Positions 7,919-16,659 of a DNA stretch of 64,000 nt are shown piece by piece. The notes under the pieces were generated by a model, which worked only from the letters and a program-made list of their open reading frames with translations, made no database searches and was not told the DNA's origin. Positions within the stretch are counted from its first letter, which is position 1, and each line of letters opens with the position of its first letter. Position numbers and translations under genes: made by a program. This DNA comes from Pontibacter vulgaris (GTDB lineage: Bacteria > Bacteroidota > Bacteroidia > Cytophagales > Hymenobacteraceae), in NCBI RefSeq assembly GCF_022758145.1, contig NZ_JAJVDH010000003.1:310001-374000 (forward strand). The letters are read 5' to 3'.

Positions 7919-9325
7919 GTGAGAAAGAAGAACAAACCAGTCGAGATACTCGAGCATATCAGAATTGAAGAGATGGTGGCTGAAGGCAAATGCCTGGCGC
8001 GCCATAACAATATGGTTATTTTTGTGGGAGGCGTTGCACCCGGAGATGTGGTAGACCTGCGCATTACCCGCAAAAAAAAGAGCTTTATGGAAGGCCAGGC
8101 CATTCGTTTCCATGAATATTCTGAACAGCGTGTACAGCCATTCTGCGAGCATTTTGGCATTTGCGGTGGCTGCAAATGGCAGCACATTGGCTACGACACC
8201 CAATTGCTTTACAAGCAGAAGCAGGTAAAAGATAACCTGGAACGTATCGGAAAAGTAGCGCTTCCGGAGTTCGACCCTATACTTGGCTCGGCTGAAGACA
8301 GATACTACCGCAATAAACTGGAGTTCACCTTCTCTGGCAACGGCTGGCTCACCAACGAGCAGATACAATCGGGGCAGGAATTTGAGCGCCGGGCTTTAGG
8401 TTTCCACATACCGGGCCGATTCGATAAAATCCTGGATATACAACACTGTTACCTGCAGCCAGATCCGTCTAATGCTATTCGCCTGGCGGTGCGCGATTAT
8501 GCACGGGCAAATAACTTTGAGTTTTACGATGCTGTCCGCCAGGAAGGCTTTGTGCGCAACCTTATTATCCGCACAGCCAATACAGGCGAACTGATGGTTA
8601 TACTGCTGGTGAAGTATGATGACCAGGAAGCTATACTTGGCATTATGAAGCACCTGGAAATTAATTTCCCGGAGATAACTTCGCTGCAGTATGTGGTAAA
8701 CACCAAAATGAACGATACTTTCCATGACATGGAAGTGGTTTGCTACAAAGGCCTGCCATACATTCATGAGGAAATGGAAGGCATACGTTTTCGGGTTGGC
8801 CCGAAATCTTTTTACCAGACCAACGCAGACCAGGCCTACGAACTATACAGAATTACCCGCGAATTTGCCGGTTTAACAGGCAACGAACTGGTTTACGATT
8901 TGTATACAGGCGCCGGAACTATCGCAAACTTTGTGGCAAAACAGAGCCGCGAAGTGATTGGTATTGAGTATGTACCAAGCGCCATAGAAGATGCTAAGAT
9001 CAACTCACAGATCAACAACATCAGCAATACCACATTTTATGCCGGCGATATGAAAGACATACTTTCTGATGAACTGATAGCCCAACATGGCAGGCCGGAT
9101 GTAGTAATTACCGACCCGCCGCGTGCCGGTATGCACCCTGATGTAGTGGAGAAGCTGTTGCAGGTGCACCCTGACCGTATTGTTTATGTAAGCTGCAACC
9201 CAGCCACCCAAGCACGTGACCTGGAGTTGATGTCGGAGAAGTATGATGTAGCGCGTGTGCAGCCAGTGGATATGTTCCCGCAGACGCACCATGTAGAAAA
9301 TATAGTATTGTTAACCGCTAAATAA
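7919..9325 (+). CDS. rlmD: 23S rRNA (uracil-C5)-methyltransferase RlmD/RumA family
   Basis: A 468-residue TrmA/RlmD-family RNA methyltransferase that makes 5-methyluridine in 23S rRNA. An N-terminal TRAM-like RNA-binding domain (about 8-62) is followed by an iron-sulfur cysteine set (C76, C82, C85 in CEHFGICGGC, and a fourth Cys in IQHCYLQPD near 178), a SAM-binding motif (VYDLYTGAGTIANF near 325) and the catalytic cysteine in VSCNPATQARDL near 424. The start is GTG; the next ATG is at codon 19, inside the TRAM region, so GTG is preferred. Bacteroidota carry two to three TrmA-like paralogues, so the exact uridine target is uncertain. Confidence 0.9.
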   Translation: MRKKNKPVEILEHIRIEEMVAEGKCLARHNNMVIFVGGVAPGDVVDLRITRKKKSFMEGQAIRFHEYSEQRVQPFCEHFGICGGCKWQHIGYDTQLLYKQKQVKDNLERIGKVALPEFDPILGSAEDRYYRNKLEFTFSGNGWLTNEQIQSGQEFERRALGFHIPGRFDKILDIQHCYLQPDPSNAIRLAVRDYARANNFEFYDAVRQEGFVRNLIIRTANTGELMVILLVKYDDQEAILGIMKHLEINFPEITSLQYVVNTKMNDTFHDMEVVCYKGLPYIHEEMEGIRFRVGPKSFYQTNADQAYELYRITREFAGLTGNELVYDLYTGAGTIANFVAKQSREVIGIEYVPSAIEDAKINSQINNISNTTFYAGDMKDILSDELIAQHGRPDVVITDPPRAGMHPDVVEKLLQVHPDRIVYVSCNPATQARDLELMSEKYDVARVQPVDMFPQTHHVENIVLLTAK

Positions 9326-9415
9326 GACACAGGATTTCAGACACAAGATTTTTTGTATAAGTATAGTTTTGCAGAAAATCATGCGTCTTATGTCTTGTGA
9401 CCTAAAGTATAACGT

Positions 9416-9784
9416 ATGGAAAACGACCCGGAATTAAACGGAAAATACCTCGGCACCATTTCCAAGGACTTTGTAGTGGTAGCTGAGACTCTGAAAGAAG
9501 CAGCTTACCAGGTGCGTAAGCGCAAAATTTCTGAATACCCGATCTTCGTATTCAGCCGCACGCAGGTGCCGGTTGGTTCTAATTTCCTGGCTAAAGAAGA
9601 ACTGGCGCTGGAGTGGAATATTAATGCCTCTTACCTGGAAGATTTTGTGCAGCGCAACCTAATTCTGGAAGATCGTGCGGAGGACTTTAAAGCTGCCTAC
9701 AAAGACCCGGACGAGTTCTGCTGCCTGTTTGTTGTGGATGGCGATTTCCAGAACTTTGTGTTTATACCTTATCCGGAAGATTAA
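9416..9784 (+). CDS. Conserved hypothetical protein
   Basis: A 122-residue soluble acidic protein (ends FVFIPYPED) with no signal peptide or membrane span and no motif I recognise. Its composition and codon use match the neighbours. It follows rlmD on the same strand after 90 bp and precedes a strong terminator, so it may be cotranscribed with rlmD. The spacer holds imperfectly matched GACACAAGA/TCTTGTGA arms. Function unknown. Confidence 0.7.
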   Translation: MENDPELNGKYLGTISKDFVVVAETLKEAAYQVRKRKISEYPIFVFSRTQVPVGSNFLAKEELALEWNINASYLEDFVQRNLILEDRAEDFKAAYKDPDEFCCLFVVDGDFQNFVFIPYPED

Positions 9785-9820
9785 TCTGAAAGTATAAGAA
9801 ATTTACATACCATTAAAACT

Positions 9821-9850
9821 AAAAAGGGAAGCGTTATTGCTTCCCTTTTT
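9821..9850. terminator. Bidirectional terminator between convergent genes
   Basis: AAAAAGGGAAGC (9821-9832) pairs with GCTTCCCTTTTT (9839-9850) around a 6-nt loop. It serves the gene ending at 9784 and thiL from the other side. Confidence 0.85.
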
Positions 9851-9896
9851 AGTTTTATAAGCTACAAACCAGCGTTTTGCACACTGTGTCTCCAGC

Positions 9897-10928
9897 TTAA
9901 AAATGTTTCCAGCCCTGCGCTTTTAACGGGAAAGCCTGCCCGTGTTTGTTGGCCAGGTTTATACCTTCGCTCTTATCCGTTATCTTACCAATAATACTGA
10001 TATCCGGGTGGTTCTTTACTTTATCATAATCTGAAAGCGGCACTGTAAACAGCAGCTCATAATCTTCGCCACCGTTAAGAATGCAGGTGATCGGGTCCAG
10101 GTTAAACTCCAAGGCTGCTTCCAGCATCTGTTCATCGGCTGGCAGGTTGTCTTTGTAAATAGTAGCCCCAACACCAGACTGCGCACAGATATGGAAAAGC
10201 TCAGAAGCCAGTCCATCCGATACATCGATCATGGCAGTTGGTTTCACATCGCGTTCTTTCAGATCATGTATCACATCCATACGTGCCTCCGGGCGAAGCT
10301 GGCGGCCTACAATATACTCTTTACCTTCGAGCTGCGGCTGCATTTCAGGGTCGGCCATAAACGCCTGCTTTTCGCGTTCCAGCACCTGAAGGCCTAGGTA
10401 AGCAGCGCCAAGGTCGCCGGTAACGCAGATAAGATCATTTACCTGAGCACCGCTTCTCAGGGCAGCCTCGCCTTTTGCTACTTCGCCAATAGCTGTTATA
10501 CTAATAATAAGGCCTGTGCTCGATGAAGTTGTATCGCCACCAACCAGGTCTACTTTATAGTTTTCGCAGGCAAGGCGCATACCTTCATATAATTCTTCAA
10601 CGGCTTCTACGGTATACTTTGCTCCCAGCGCAATATTCACTACAATCTGGGTAGGCTTGGCATTCATAGCAGCAATATCAGACACGTTCACAGCTACGGC
10701 CTTATACCCAACATGCTTTAAAGGACAAAAGGTCAGGTCGAAATGTACACCTTCCAGAAGCATATCGCTGGATACGACTATTTGTTTTTCGCCAGGCTCT
10801 ATAATAGCAGCATCGTCGCCGATGCCTTTAATGGTAGATTCCTGGTGCAGTTCTACTTTATCTTTTATCAGCTTGATCAGGCCAAATTCGCCTACTTCGC
10901 TTAATGGGGTATAGCCACTCATATTCAT
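9897..10928 (-). CDS. thiL: Thiamine-monophosphate kinase
   Basis: A 343-residue ThiL that phosphorylates thiamine monophosphate to the active cofactor thiamine diphosphate with ATP. It has the AIR-synthase-like fold: the N-terminal EVGEFGLI helix, the metal/ATP segment KGIGDDAAI (about 35-43), SSDMLLEGVHFD (about 53-64), VGGDTTSS (about 129-136) and NGGEDYELLFTVP in the C-terminal domain. Start at 10928; a second ATG two codons later is equally possible. A -7 box lies 18-25 bp upstream. No thiamine riboswitch is visible, as is usual for thiL outside thi operons. Confidence 0.95.
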   Translation of the reverse strand: MNMSGYTPLSEVGEFGLIKLIKDKVELHQESTIKGIGDDAAIIEPGEKQIVVSSDMLLEGVHFDLTFCPLKHVGYKAVAVNVSDIAAMNAKPTQIVVNIALGAKYTVEAVEELYEGMRLACENYKVDLVGGDTTSSSTGLIISITAIGEVAKGEAALRSGAQVNDLICVTGDLGAAYLGLQVLEREKQAFMADPEMQPQLEGKEYIVGRQLRPEARMDVIHDLKERDVKPTAMIDVSDGLASELFHICAQSGVGATIYKDNLPADEQMLEAALEFNLDPITCILNGGEDYELLFTVPLSDYDKVKNHPDISIIGKITDKSEGINLANKHGQAFPLKAQGWKHF

Positions 10929-10945
10929 TTCGTATTTAGGAAATG

Positions 10946-10953
10946 CAAAGGTA
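10946..10953 (-). promoter_or_regulatory. -7 promoter box of thiL
   Basis: TACCTTTG on the minus strand matches TAnnTTTG and is well placed for a short leader before thiL. No clear -33 element is seen. Confidence 0.5.
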
Positions 10954-11040
10954 AGAAATTAAGAAGATATGCTATTTAAGAGGCCATAAAGTATAGCCAT
11001 AACCTGCAGGTGCATTTTCTACCGAAGAGCACAAAGCATG

Positions 11041-13158
11041 TTAAAAATCAGCCACAAAAGCGCCTTTTTCGGCTACATCATATACAGGCAGGTTGCTATT
11101 GCTTAACAGTTCTTTTAGCCGTTTACGGTACCAGGGGCTGTTAGAGGCATCCAATATAAGTTGCCTGAAACGGAATGCCTGCAATTGCTCCGGCCATACT
11201 TTAGCGTTATCTTTCAGCAATACATATTCTACATTAAGCTCTGTTTTTGGCTGTATTTTCAGTGGTTTAGAGAGCACCAGTATACTTTTATTGCGCCACA
11301 CATACAGGCTGTTGCTATCGGGCAGCAGCTCATGCGATATAGCTTCCTGATTAGACGCAGCACTTCCGAAAGGTATAAAGCGAGGTTGCGCTACGCCATG
11401 GTACCAGAGTTGCGGCAGTATGTTATAGGTAAGTGTATTGTCGTCGTGTTGCAGCTCTTGGTTGCCCACAAGTATAGCCTGTTGACCCTGCAGAAAAGAA
11501 AAAGCCGAGGCATTGCGCAAACTATAAACTGAGAGCTTTTGCTGAGATGATTGACTTATAGTTTCCAGAATTTCCTGTAAGGCAAGTATAGCCACCAGCC
11601 CTGTAGCAATTGTAAAGTACCGTAGCTTTTTAAGTGCAAAAAACAGGATCAGCGCAAACATCAAACCATAAAGAAGTAAGGCCTGCGTTATACTTATATC
11701 GATGCCGTTGATAATAGCTAGCGGGAGTTTAGTAAGAGCAATATTGAACTCATTCATTCCCCAGATTATCCAGGTGTGCATCATAAATAGCAGCTTGCCG
11801 ATCAGAGGAAGCCAAGCGAAAGTTATACTGGCCAAGCCGGTATAAAGCACCAGCGTAGAAAGCGGCACCACTACCATATTGGCTACCCAGAAGTATAACG
11901 GAAACTGGTGGAAGTATAAAAGCCCCAGTGGCAACGTAATCAGCTGCGCTGCCAGCGACACAGCCAATAAAGCCCAAAGTTTATCGCCAAGCCAGTTATT
12001 GACTTCAAACCAGTTATAGATCTTGGGTTGCAGGTATACAATGCCCAGCACGGCCAGAAACGAAAGCTGAAAACCTACATCAAACAGGAAGTACGGATTG
12101 TAGAACAACAGCCCAAATGCAGCAATGGCCAGCGTGTTGTAAATATTATGCTGCCGCTGCACCGCTCCTGCTATAGTTACCAGGCTAAACATAACCACTG
12201 CCCGCAGCACCGAAGGCGATAAACCCGTCATGATGGCATACAACCAAAGCACAGCCAATACCAGTATGGCCGTAAGCTGCCTGCGGCGCTGTGTAGAACC
12301 CAACCTGCCCAGAAACAACATCAGAACACCATAGATCAGGCCAACATGCAAACCCGAAACGGCCAGCACATGCATGGTTCCGGTTTGGGCATACACGTTC
12401 CGGATGCTATTATCCAGGTCATCTTTCACACCAAGTATAAGGGCAGATGAAATGCCGTACTCACGTTTCGGAACTATGTTTTCGCGCAGCAGATTATCCA
12501 GTTTCCGGCGCAGCTTTATGCTAATGTATAAAAGGTAGTTCTGAGGCTCCGCTCCTATTTTCTGAAACTGAAACTCGCGCAGCGAGTGCCGGTGATAGAT
12601 GTTTTTATTGTTCAGGTATTGCCGGTAGTCGAACTGTCTGGGGTTTGCGGGTGCAGGTAATAATTGCGGCGCACCTTTTATCAGCAAGTTGTCGCCATAA
12701 CTCAGTTCGTATTCCTGCTCCGAGTCATGTGGCACCGAGATCTGAATATTGCCGCTTGCCTTTTGCCACTTCCCGTTAACACGCACCTGCTGCAGGCGTA
12801 GCACCGAACTATGGTAACCGGGTTTTTGCACTACAAAATCATCTACCACACCTGCATAATGCGTTGGTGCGTTTTTTATGTTCAATAGATGGTCAGGTTT
12901 AAAATATTCTGTGCGGAGTTCTGTTACCCAACTGCCTGCAGCCATAAAGCACAACAGACCCAAAACACCAGCTATACTTGTGAGCTCAGCAGCTTTAAAG
13001 CGCCTGGCAAGAATAAATGCTAGTATAAATCCGGAAAAGAAAAAGGCAAAGAGCTCCGGGTTATACCTGAACTCTTTGCCTGAAAGTATAAACAGGAGTA
13101 TTCCTGCTATAAAGCTTAACGCAATGCGCACAAATGGGTATGGTGCCCAACGCAGCAT
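11041..13158 (-). CDS. comEC: ComEC/Rec2-family competence DNA channel protein
   Basis: A 705-residue polytopic membrane protein. An N-terminal pair of membrane spans and an OB-like soluble domain (DUF4131 type, about 60-190) is followed by the ComEC competence core (about 230-500) with the hallmark AVSGLHVGLIYG. A short soluble C-terminal tail (about 545-705) replaces the full metallo-beta-lactamase domain of the Bacillus protein, as in many Bacteroidota. ComEC forms the inner-membrane channel for single-stranded DNA during natural transformation. Its ATG overlaps the stop of the upstream GNAT gene (TGATG), so the two are translationally coupled. Presence alone does not prove the strain is competent. 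Confidence 0.92.
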   Translation of the reverse strand: MLRWAPYPFVRIALSFIAGILLFILSGKEFRYNPELFAFFFSGFILAFILARRFKAAELTSIAGVLGLLCFMAAGSWVTELRTEYFKPDHLLNIKNAPTHYAGVVDDFVVQKPGYHSSVLRLQQVRVNGKWQKASGNIQISVPHDSEQEYELSYGDNLLIKGAPQLLPAPANPRQFDYRQYLNNKNIYHRHSLREFQFQKIGAEPQNYLLYISIKLRRKLDNLLRENIVPKREYGISSALILGVKDDLDNSIRNVYAQTGTMHVLAVSGLHVGLIYGVLMLFLGRLGSTQRRRQLTAILVLAVLWLYAIMTGLSPSVLRAVVMFSLVTIAGAVQRQHNIYNTLAIAAFGLLFYNPYFLFDVGFQLSFLAVLGIVYLQPKIYNWFEVNNWLGDKLWALLAVSLAAQLITLPLGLLYFHQFPLYFWVANMVVVPLSTLVLYTGLASITFAWLPLIGKLLFMMHTWIIWGMNEFNIALTKLPLAIINGIDISITQALLLYGLMFALILFFALKKLRYFTIATGLVAILALQEILETISQSSQQKLSVYSLRNASAFSFLQGQQAILVGNQELQHDDNTLTYNILPQLWYHGVAQPRFIPFGSAASNQEAISHELLPDSNSLYVWRNKSILVLSKPLKIQPKTELNVEYVLLKDNAKVWPEQLQAFRFRQLILDASNSPWYRKRLKELLSNSNLPVYDVAEKGAFVADF

Positions 13159-13586
13159 CAGCCTTTAAAAATCATTTTATAATGTTTGATATCGCATTCT
13201 GTAAACATATCGCCTTCTTCTACGAAACCGTGCCGTTTATAAAAATTAACAGCCGGTAATTGTGCATTCAGGTATACTTCCTTTTCCGGGTTAGCAGCCT
13301 TCACATCTTCCAATACAGCTTTCAGTATTTGCTCGCCTACCTGCTTGTTTCGGTAATTTTGTAATACGGCGAACCGCTCCAGTTTTATACCATTTTCGGT
13401 CTGGCGCCAACGGGCTGCACCGCATGGTACGCCATCATACGTAGCCAGGTAATGTTTGGCGATGTTTTCATACTGATCGCGCTCTGCATCGCGGGGTACT
13501 TTTTGCTCCTGCACAAATACCTGCTCCCGTATGTTAAAAGCTGCATCCAAATCCTGCTCACTTTTAACCCTGATAACTTCTGTCAT
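13158..13586 (-). CDS. GNAT-family N-acetyltransferase
   Basis: A 142-residue GNAT enzyme. The acetyl-CoA loop region is in the segment FAVLQNYRNKQVGEQIL (about 90-106) and the C-terminal strand-helix has AVNFYKRHGFVEEGDMF. Residues REQVFVQEQKVPRDAE near the N-terminus are typical of the ElaA-like subfamily. Acceptor substrate unknown. It is the first gene of a two-gene unit with comEC, overlapping by one base. Confidence 0.88.
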   Translation of the reverse strand: MTEVIRVKSEQDLDAAFNIREQVFVQEQKVPRDAERDQYENIAKHYLATYDGVPCGAARWRQTENGIKLERFAVLQNYRNKQVGEQILKAVLEDVKAANPEKEVYLNAQLPAVNFYKRHGFVEEGDMFTECDIKHYKMIFKG

Positions 13587-13624
13587 TTGTAAACTTAATT
13601 GCTTTACGCAAATATTTTGAAACG

Positions 13625-13665
13625 GAAAGGGATAAAACCAGCAGCTTTATCCCTTTCTTTTTTAT
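13625..13665. terminator. Hairpin between phoH and the GNAT-comEC unit
   Basis: GAAAGGGATAAA (13625-13636) pairs with TTTATCCCTTTC (13646-13657). The T-tract is on the plus strand only although both neighbours are on the minus strand, so its use as the phoH terminator relies on the stem alone. Confidence 0.55.
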
Positions 13666-13700
13666 ACCTAATGTTTCAGACCAAACCCTGAAAAGCCTGT

Positions 13701-14747
13701 TTATACTTTGCTTTTGCGGGCGCCATTTACACGTGGTTTAGGCATGGTGTTATCCTTGCCATCTTCTTCTTTCATGGCTTCCAGCTTAGCCGCCTGGCGC
13801 TCTTCCTCCACTTTAGTATAAGCATCTACAATGTCTTTTACCAAGCGGTGGCGCATTACGTCTTCTGCCTTCATCTCTACAAAGCCGATGCCCGGTATAT
13901 CGCGCAGAATGTGCAGTGCATCTGCCAGGCCGGAGCGCTGGTTACGCGGCAAGTCTATCTGCGAGCGGTCACCATTAATCATAACTTTAGAAGTAGGTCC
14001 CATACGTGTCAGGAACATCTTGATCTGGGCCGGCGTCGTGTTCTGTGCCTCATCCAGCAACACAAAGGCATTGCTCAGAGTACGGCCACGCATATATGCC
14101 AGTGGCGCAATCTCGATGATCTTGTTTTCCTGGTAATACTTCAGTTTTTCGATCGGGATCATATCTTCCAGGGCATCGTAGATCGGGCGCAGATACGGGT
14201 CAACTTTCTCCTTCATATCACCCGGAAGGAAACCTAAGCTTTCGCCTGCCTCTACTACCGGCCTTGAGATGATGATCTTTTTGACCTCCTTGTTTTTAAG
14301 CGCACGCACTGCCAAGGCCACGGAAATATAAGTTTTACCCGTACCGGCCGGCCCAAGTGCAAACACCAGGTCGTTCTTCTCCACGGCATCTACAAGCTTC
14401 TGCTGGTTAGCCGTTTTGGCTTTAATAACACCGCCCTTAGTGCCGTACACAATTACGTCCGGTGAGGTAACAATTACTTCCTCATCTGTAAAAGAATCAG
14501 AAGAAAGGTATCTGTTTACGCTGTTATGCGTAATCTTACCGAATTTGTGATAGTGATCGATCAGTGATGAAAGTATTTCGTGGATCTTTGTGATCTCGGG
14601 CGTCTGGCCCTGAATCTTGATCTCGTTGCCTCTGGATATGATTTTGCTGCTCGGAAAAGCTGCTGCCAGTTGCTTTATGTTCTGATTCTCTGTCCCCAGA
14701 AAATCAATCAGAGATATATTCTCTAATGTTATTATTTTCTCTACCAA
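13701..14747 (-). CDS. phoH: PhoH-family ATPase (YbeZ type)
   Basis: A 348-residue PhoH-like protein. An N-terminal KH-like RNA-binding part (about 1-100) precedes a RecA-like ATPase with Walker A LGPAGTGKTY (about 131-140), SRPVVEAGESLGFLPGDM and the Walker B region AFVLLDEAQNTTP (about 229-241). The C-terminus is basic (NGARKSK). PhoH/YbeZ proteins associate with the endoribonuclease YbeY and act in ribosome and RNA metabolism. It is divergent from the SAM-hydrolysing enzyme gene at 14846, sharing an AT-rich promoter region. Confidence 0.93.
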   Translation of the reverse strand: MVEKIITLENISLIDFLGTENQNIKQLAAAFPSSKIISRGNEIKIQGQTPEITKIHEILSSLIDHYHKFGKITHNSVNRYLSSDSFTDEEVIVTSPDVIVYGTKGGVIKAKTANQQKLVDAVEKNDLVFALGPAGTGKTYISVALAVRALKNKEVKKIIISRPVVEAGESLGFLPGDMKEKVDPYLRPIYDALEDMIPIEKLKYYQENKIIEIAPLAYMRGRTLSNAFVLLDEAQNTTPAQIKMFLTRMGPTSKVMINGDRSQIDLPRNQRSGLADALHILRDIPGIGFVEMKAEDVMRHRLVKDIVDAYTKVEEERQAAKLEAMKEEDGKDNTMPKPRVNGARKSKV

Positions 14748-14845
14748 ATGCTTATCTTGTATATAGTCTGTTGGTAATATATTCTTGAATTTAAATAAAT
14801 TTGTTACATATAGATTACAAATCTACTCAAATTATAGTTCGGACT

Positions 14846-15622
14846 ATGGCTGTAATTACCCTTACCTCCGATTTTGGACATACCGACCATTATGTGGCCG
14901 CCGTAAAAGCCAGGATCCTTTCGCAAGAGCCACAAGCCGCTATTGTGGACATCTCGCATGCTGTTGAACCCTATAACATACCACAGGCAGAATATGTTCT
15001 CGGATCCGTTTTTCAGGATTTTCCGGAAGGAACCGTGCACCTTGTTGCCGTGGATACGCATGGTAGTAAAACAGGCAAATATCATGCGGCAAAGTATAAA
15101 GGTCATTATTTTTTATTAGCCGACAACGGCCTGCTCTCGCTGCTGACTGACGGGAAGCCTGACCTGGTAGTGGAACTACATACCGATAACGGCTTTACGT
15201 CTTTCCCGGCTAAAGAACTGCTTGCCCCGGCGGCTGTTTTCCTGGCCAAAGGCGGCGACATAGAAGTGCTGGGCGAGCAAACTACAGACTTTAAACAGCT
15301 CCTGAACCGCCAGCTTCGCCTGAACGACCACTCTGTTACAGGCCATGTTATACACGTAGACCACTACGGCAACCTGATCACGAACATTACCCGCGACTGT
15401 GTGGACACCATTGCCCATGGCCGCAACTTTACCATTCATTTTGCCCGCGAAACTGTGGGCCGCATACATGCCAACTATAGCCAGGTAGACGACGGCGATT
15501 GCTGCTGCATTTACAATAACCTGGGCCAGTTAAGTATAGGTATAAACAAAGGCAACGCATCTGAGTTATTGGGCCTGGGCTTCGATTCCCAGATAGATAT
15601 CCGCTTTTACCCGGGGAGTTAG
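14846..15622 (+). CDS. SAM hydroxide adenosyltransferase family (DUF62)
   Basis: A 258-residue protein of the SAM hydroxide adenosyltransferase / fluorinase-like family, which splits S-adenosylmethionine to adenosine and methionine using water or hydroxide. Recognisable family segments are TLTSDFGHTDHYVAAVK (about 5-21), DISHAVEPYNI, VHLVAVDTHG and the C-terminal YNNLGQLSIGINKGNAS. An in-frame ATG at 14801 would add 15 residues with no family similarity, so 14846 is taken as the start. Role in the cell is unclear; it may remove excess SAM. Confidence 0.88.
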   Translation: MAVITLTSDFGHTDHYVAAVKARILSQEPQAAIVDISHAVEPYNIPQAEYVLGSVFQDFPEGTVHLVAVDTHGSKTGKYHAAKYKGHYFLLADNGLLSLLTDGKPDLVVELHTDNGFTSFPAKELLAPAAVFLAKGGDIEVLGEQTTDFKQLLNRQLRLNDHSVTGHVIHVDHYGNLITNITRDCVDTIAHGRNFTIHFARETVGRIHANYSQVDDGDCCCIYNNLGQLSIGINKGNASELLGLGFDSQIDIRFYPGS

Positions 15623-15631
15623 GTTAATTTT

Positions 15632-15710
15632 GAATTTTGAATAACTGAATGACTAAATAAGGCAGGTATAAAAACTTAACTTTACTTTTACATTCAGTTA
15701 TTCAAAATTC
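15632..15710. repeat. 20-bp perfect inverted repeat element
   Basis: GAATTTTGAATAACTGAATG (15632-15651) is repeated exactly inverted at 15691-15710, with a 39-bp AT-rich spacer. It fills the gap between two plus-strand genes. It could fold as a long hairpin in RNA (terminator or stabiliser) or be a small palindromic repeat. Confidence 0.7.
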
Positions 15711-15724
15711 AATTATTCATAATT

Positions 15725-16015
15725 ATGCTTATTCGCATCGTCAGGATGACCTTCCAGCCGGAGAAGACCAGGGATTTCCTGGAGATATTCCGCAGCTCGA
15801 AAGACAAGATCAGAGCTTTTGAAGGCTGCAACCATGTAGAGCTGCTGCAGGACCTGAACCACCCCAATGTATACAGCACCTATAGCCTCTGGGACTCTGA
15901 AGAACACCTGAACAACTACCGCGACTCCGAGCTGTTTGGCCAGGTATGGAAAGCCACCAAAGCGCTTTTTGCTGATAAGCCGCAGGCCTGGTCTAATGTG
16001 CAGGTTAAAGTATAA
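15725..16015 (+). CDS. Antibiotic-biosynthesis-monooxygenase-fold (ABM) protein
   Basis: A 96-residue dimeric alpha-beta barrel (ABM superfamily) protein: MLIRIVRMTF strand, a long helix, EGCNHVELLQD, YSTYSLWDSEEHLNNYR and a final helix-strand. Members include quinol monooxygenases and heme-degrading enzymes, but most small ones are uncharacterised. It starts immediately after the inverted repeat, with no obvious ribosome-binding site. Confidence 0.85.
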   Translation: MLIRIVRMTFQPEKTRDFLEIFRSSKDKIRAFEGCNHVELLQDLNHPNVYSTYSLWDSEEHLNNYRDSELFGQVWKATKALFADKPQAWSNVQVKV

Positions 16016-16659
16016 GATCTATATACCTAGCAGTGTGCGCAGCTCCTGCAAGCGTCTTTCTACAATCTAGCGCTTTTCTACAATATTGTCATTTCGAGCG
16101 TTAGCCGAGAAATCTTATGTGTCTTATAGTTTAAGTTTATACTTCCTGCTAACAAGCTATACTTCTAAGTATACTTTCTTCCTCAGTCTTATTTGCCTAT
16201 TGTTTCATTTTATACTTTGGTTCCCTCAGGCCGGGCGGCCTCGTCCTTTGGCATCGCGCTGTGTTCCCTCCTGCCTCCGCTGCGCTGCGGCTGCCCTTAA
16301 CGGGCACCGGATCCCACAAGGCGCTCAACCCAAGGACTGGAAAGGATACTTCTTCGTAGACGACAATGCAGCTAAAAACCAAGCGTCCCCTTGAGGGGAC
16401 TATAGGGGTGTAAGCGTCTCCTATGATTCTATACCTGGAAACATCAAAGCAATGCCAGGCTCCCCGCCTTAGACAAGGAGGGGTTGGAGGTGGTTAGACC
16501 ACTTATATTAAAAAACTAAAAGATAGACACTCGCAGGACCTACACATGTTACAATGTCTTAGACATTGAATTAAACAAACTATAGCCTTTTACTGTACCT
16601 TTGTAAGGTATAAAACACATGCTTTTACCGCTACAGGAAAAGGCTGACAACAACTAACT
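16016..16659. repeat. Repeat-rich gene-free region
   Basis: Contains the motif GTCATTTCGAGCGTTAGCCG (16088-16107), echoed as CCGAGCGTTAGCCGAG at 63826-63841, the inverted copy of repeat B (16191-16412) and a pyrimidine/purine patch at 16459-16498 (CTCCCCGCC...GGTTGGAGGTGG) similar to the inverse of 7247-7280. A 102-codon open frame here is built out of the repeats and is not protein-like. The last 100 bp are the hscB promoter region. Confidence 0.6.
16191..16412 (-). repeat. Dispersed repeat B, copy 2 (inverted)
   Basis: Reverse complement of 7524-7758 with the same block order. The best block, TCAGGCCGGGCGGCCTCGTC, and GGCGCTCAACCCAAGGACTGG match copy 1 closely. The two copies bracket about 8.4 kb that includes rlmD, thiL, comEC and phoH. 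Confidence 0.85.

Noticed and set aside
13831-14237. Plus-strand frames inside phoH
   Set aside because: They are shadows of the Walker A/B-bearing PhoH gene on the minus strand.
16086-16394. 102-codon frame in the gene-poor gap before hscB
   Set aside because: It is built out of repeat B and the GAGCGTTAGCCG motif; the translation is low-complexity and hydrophobic without homology.
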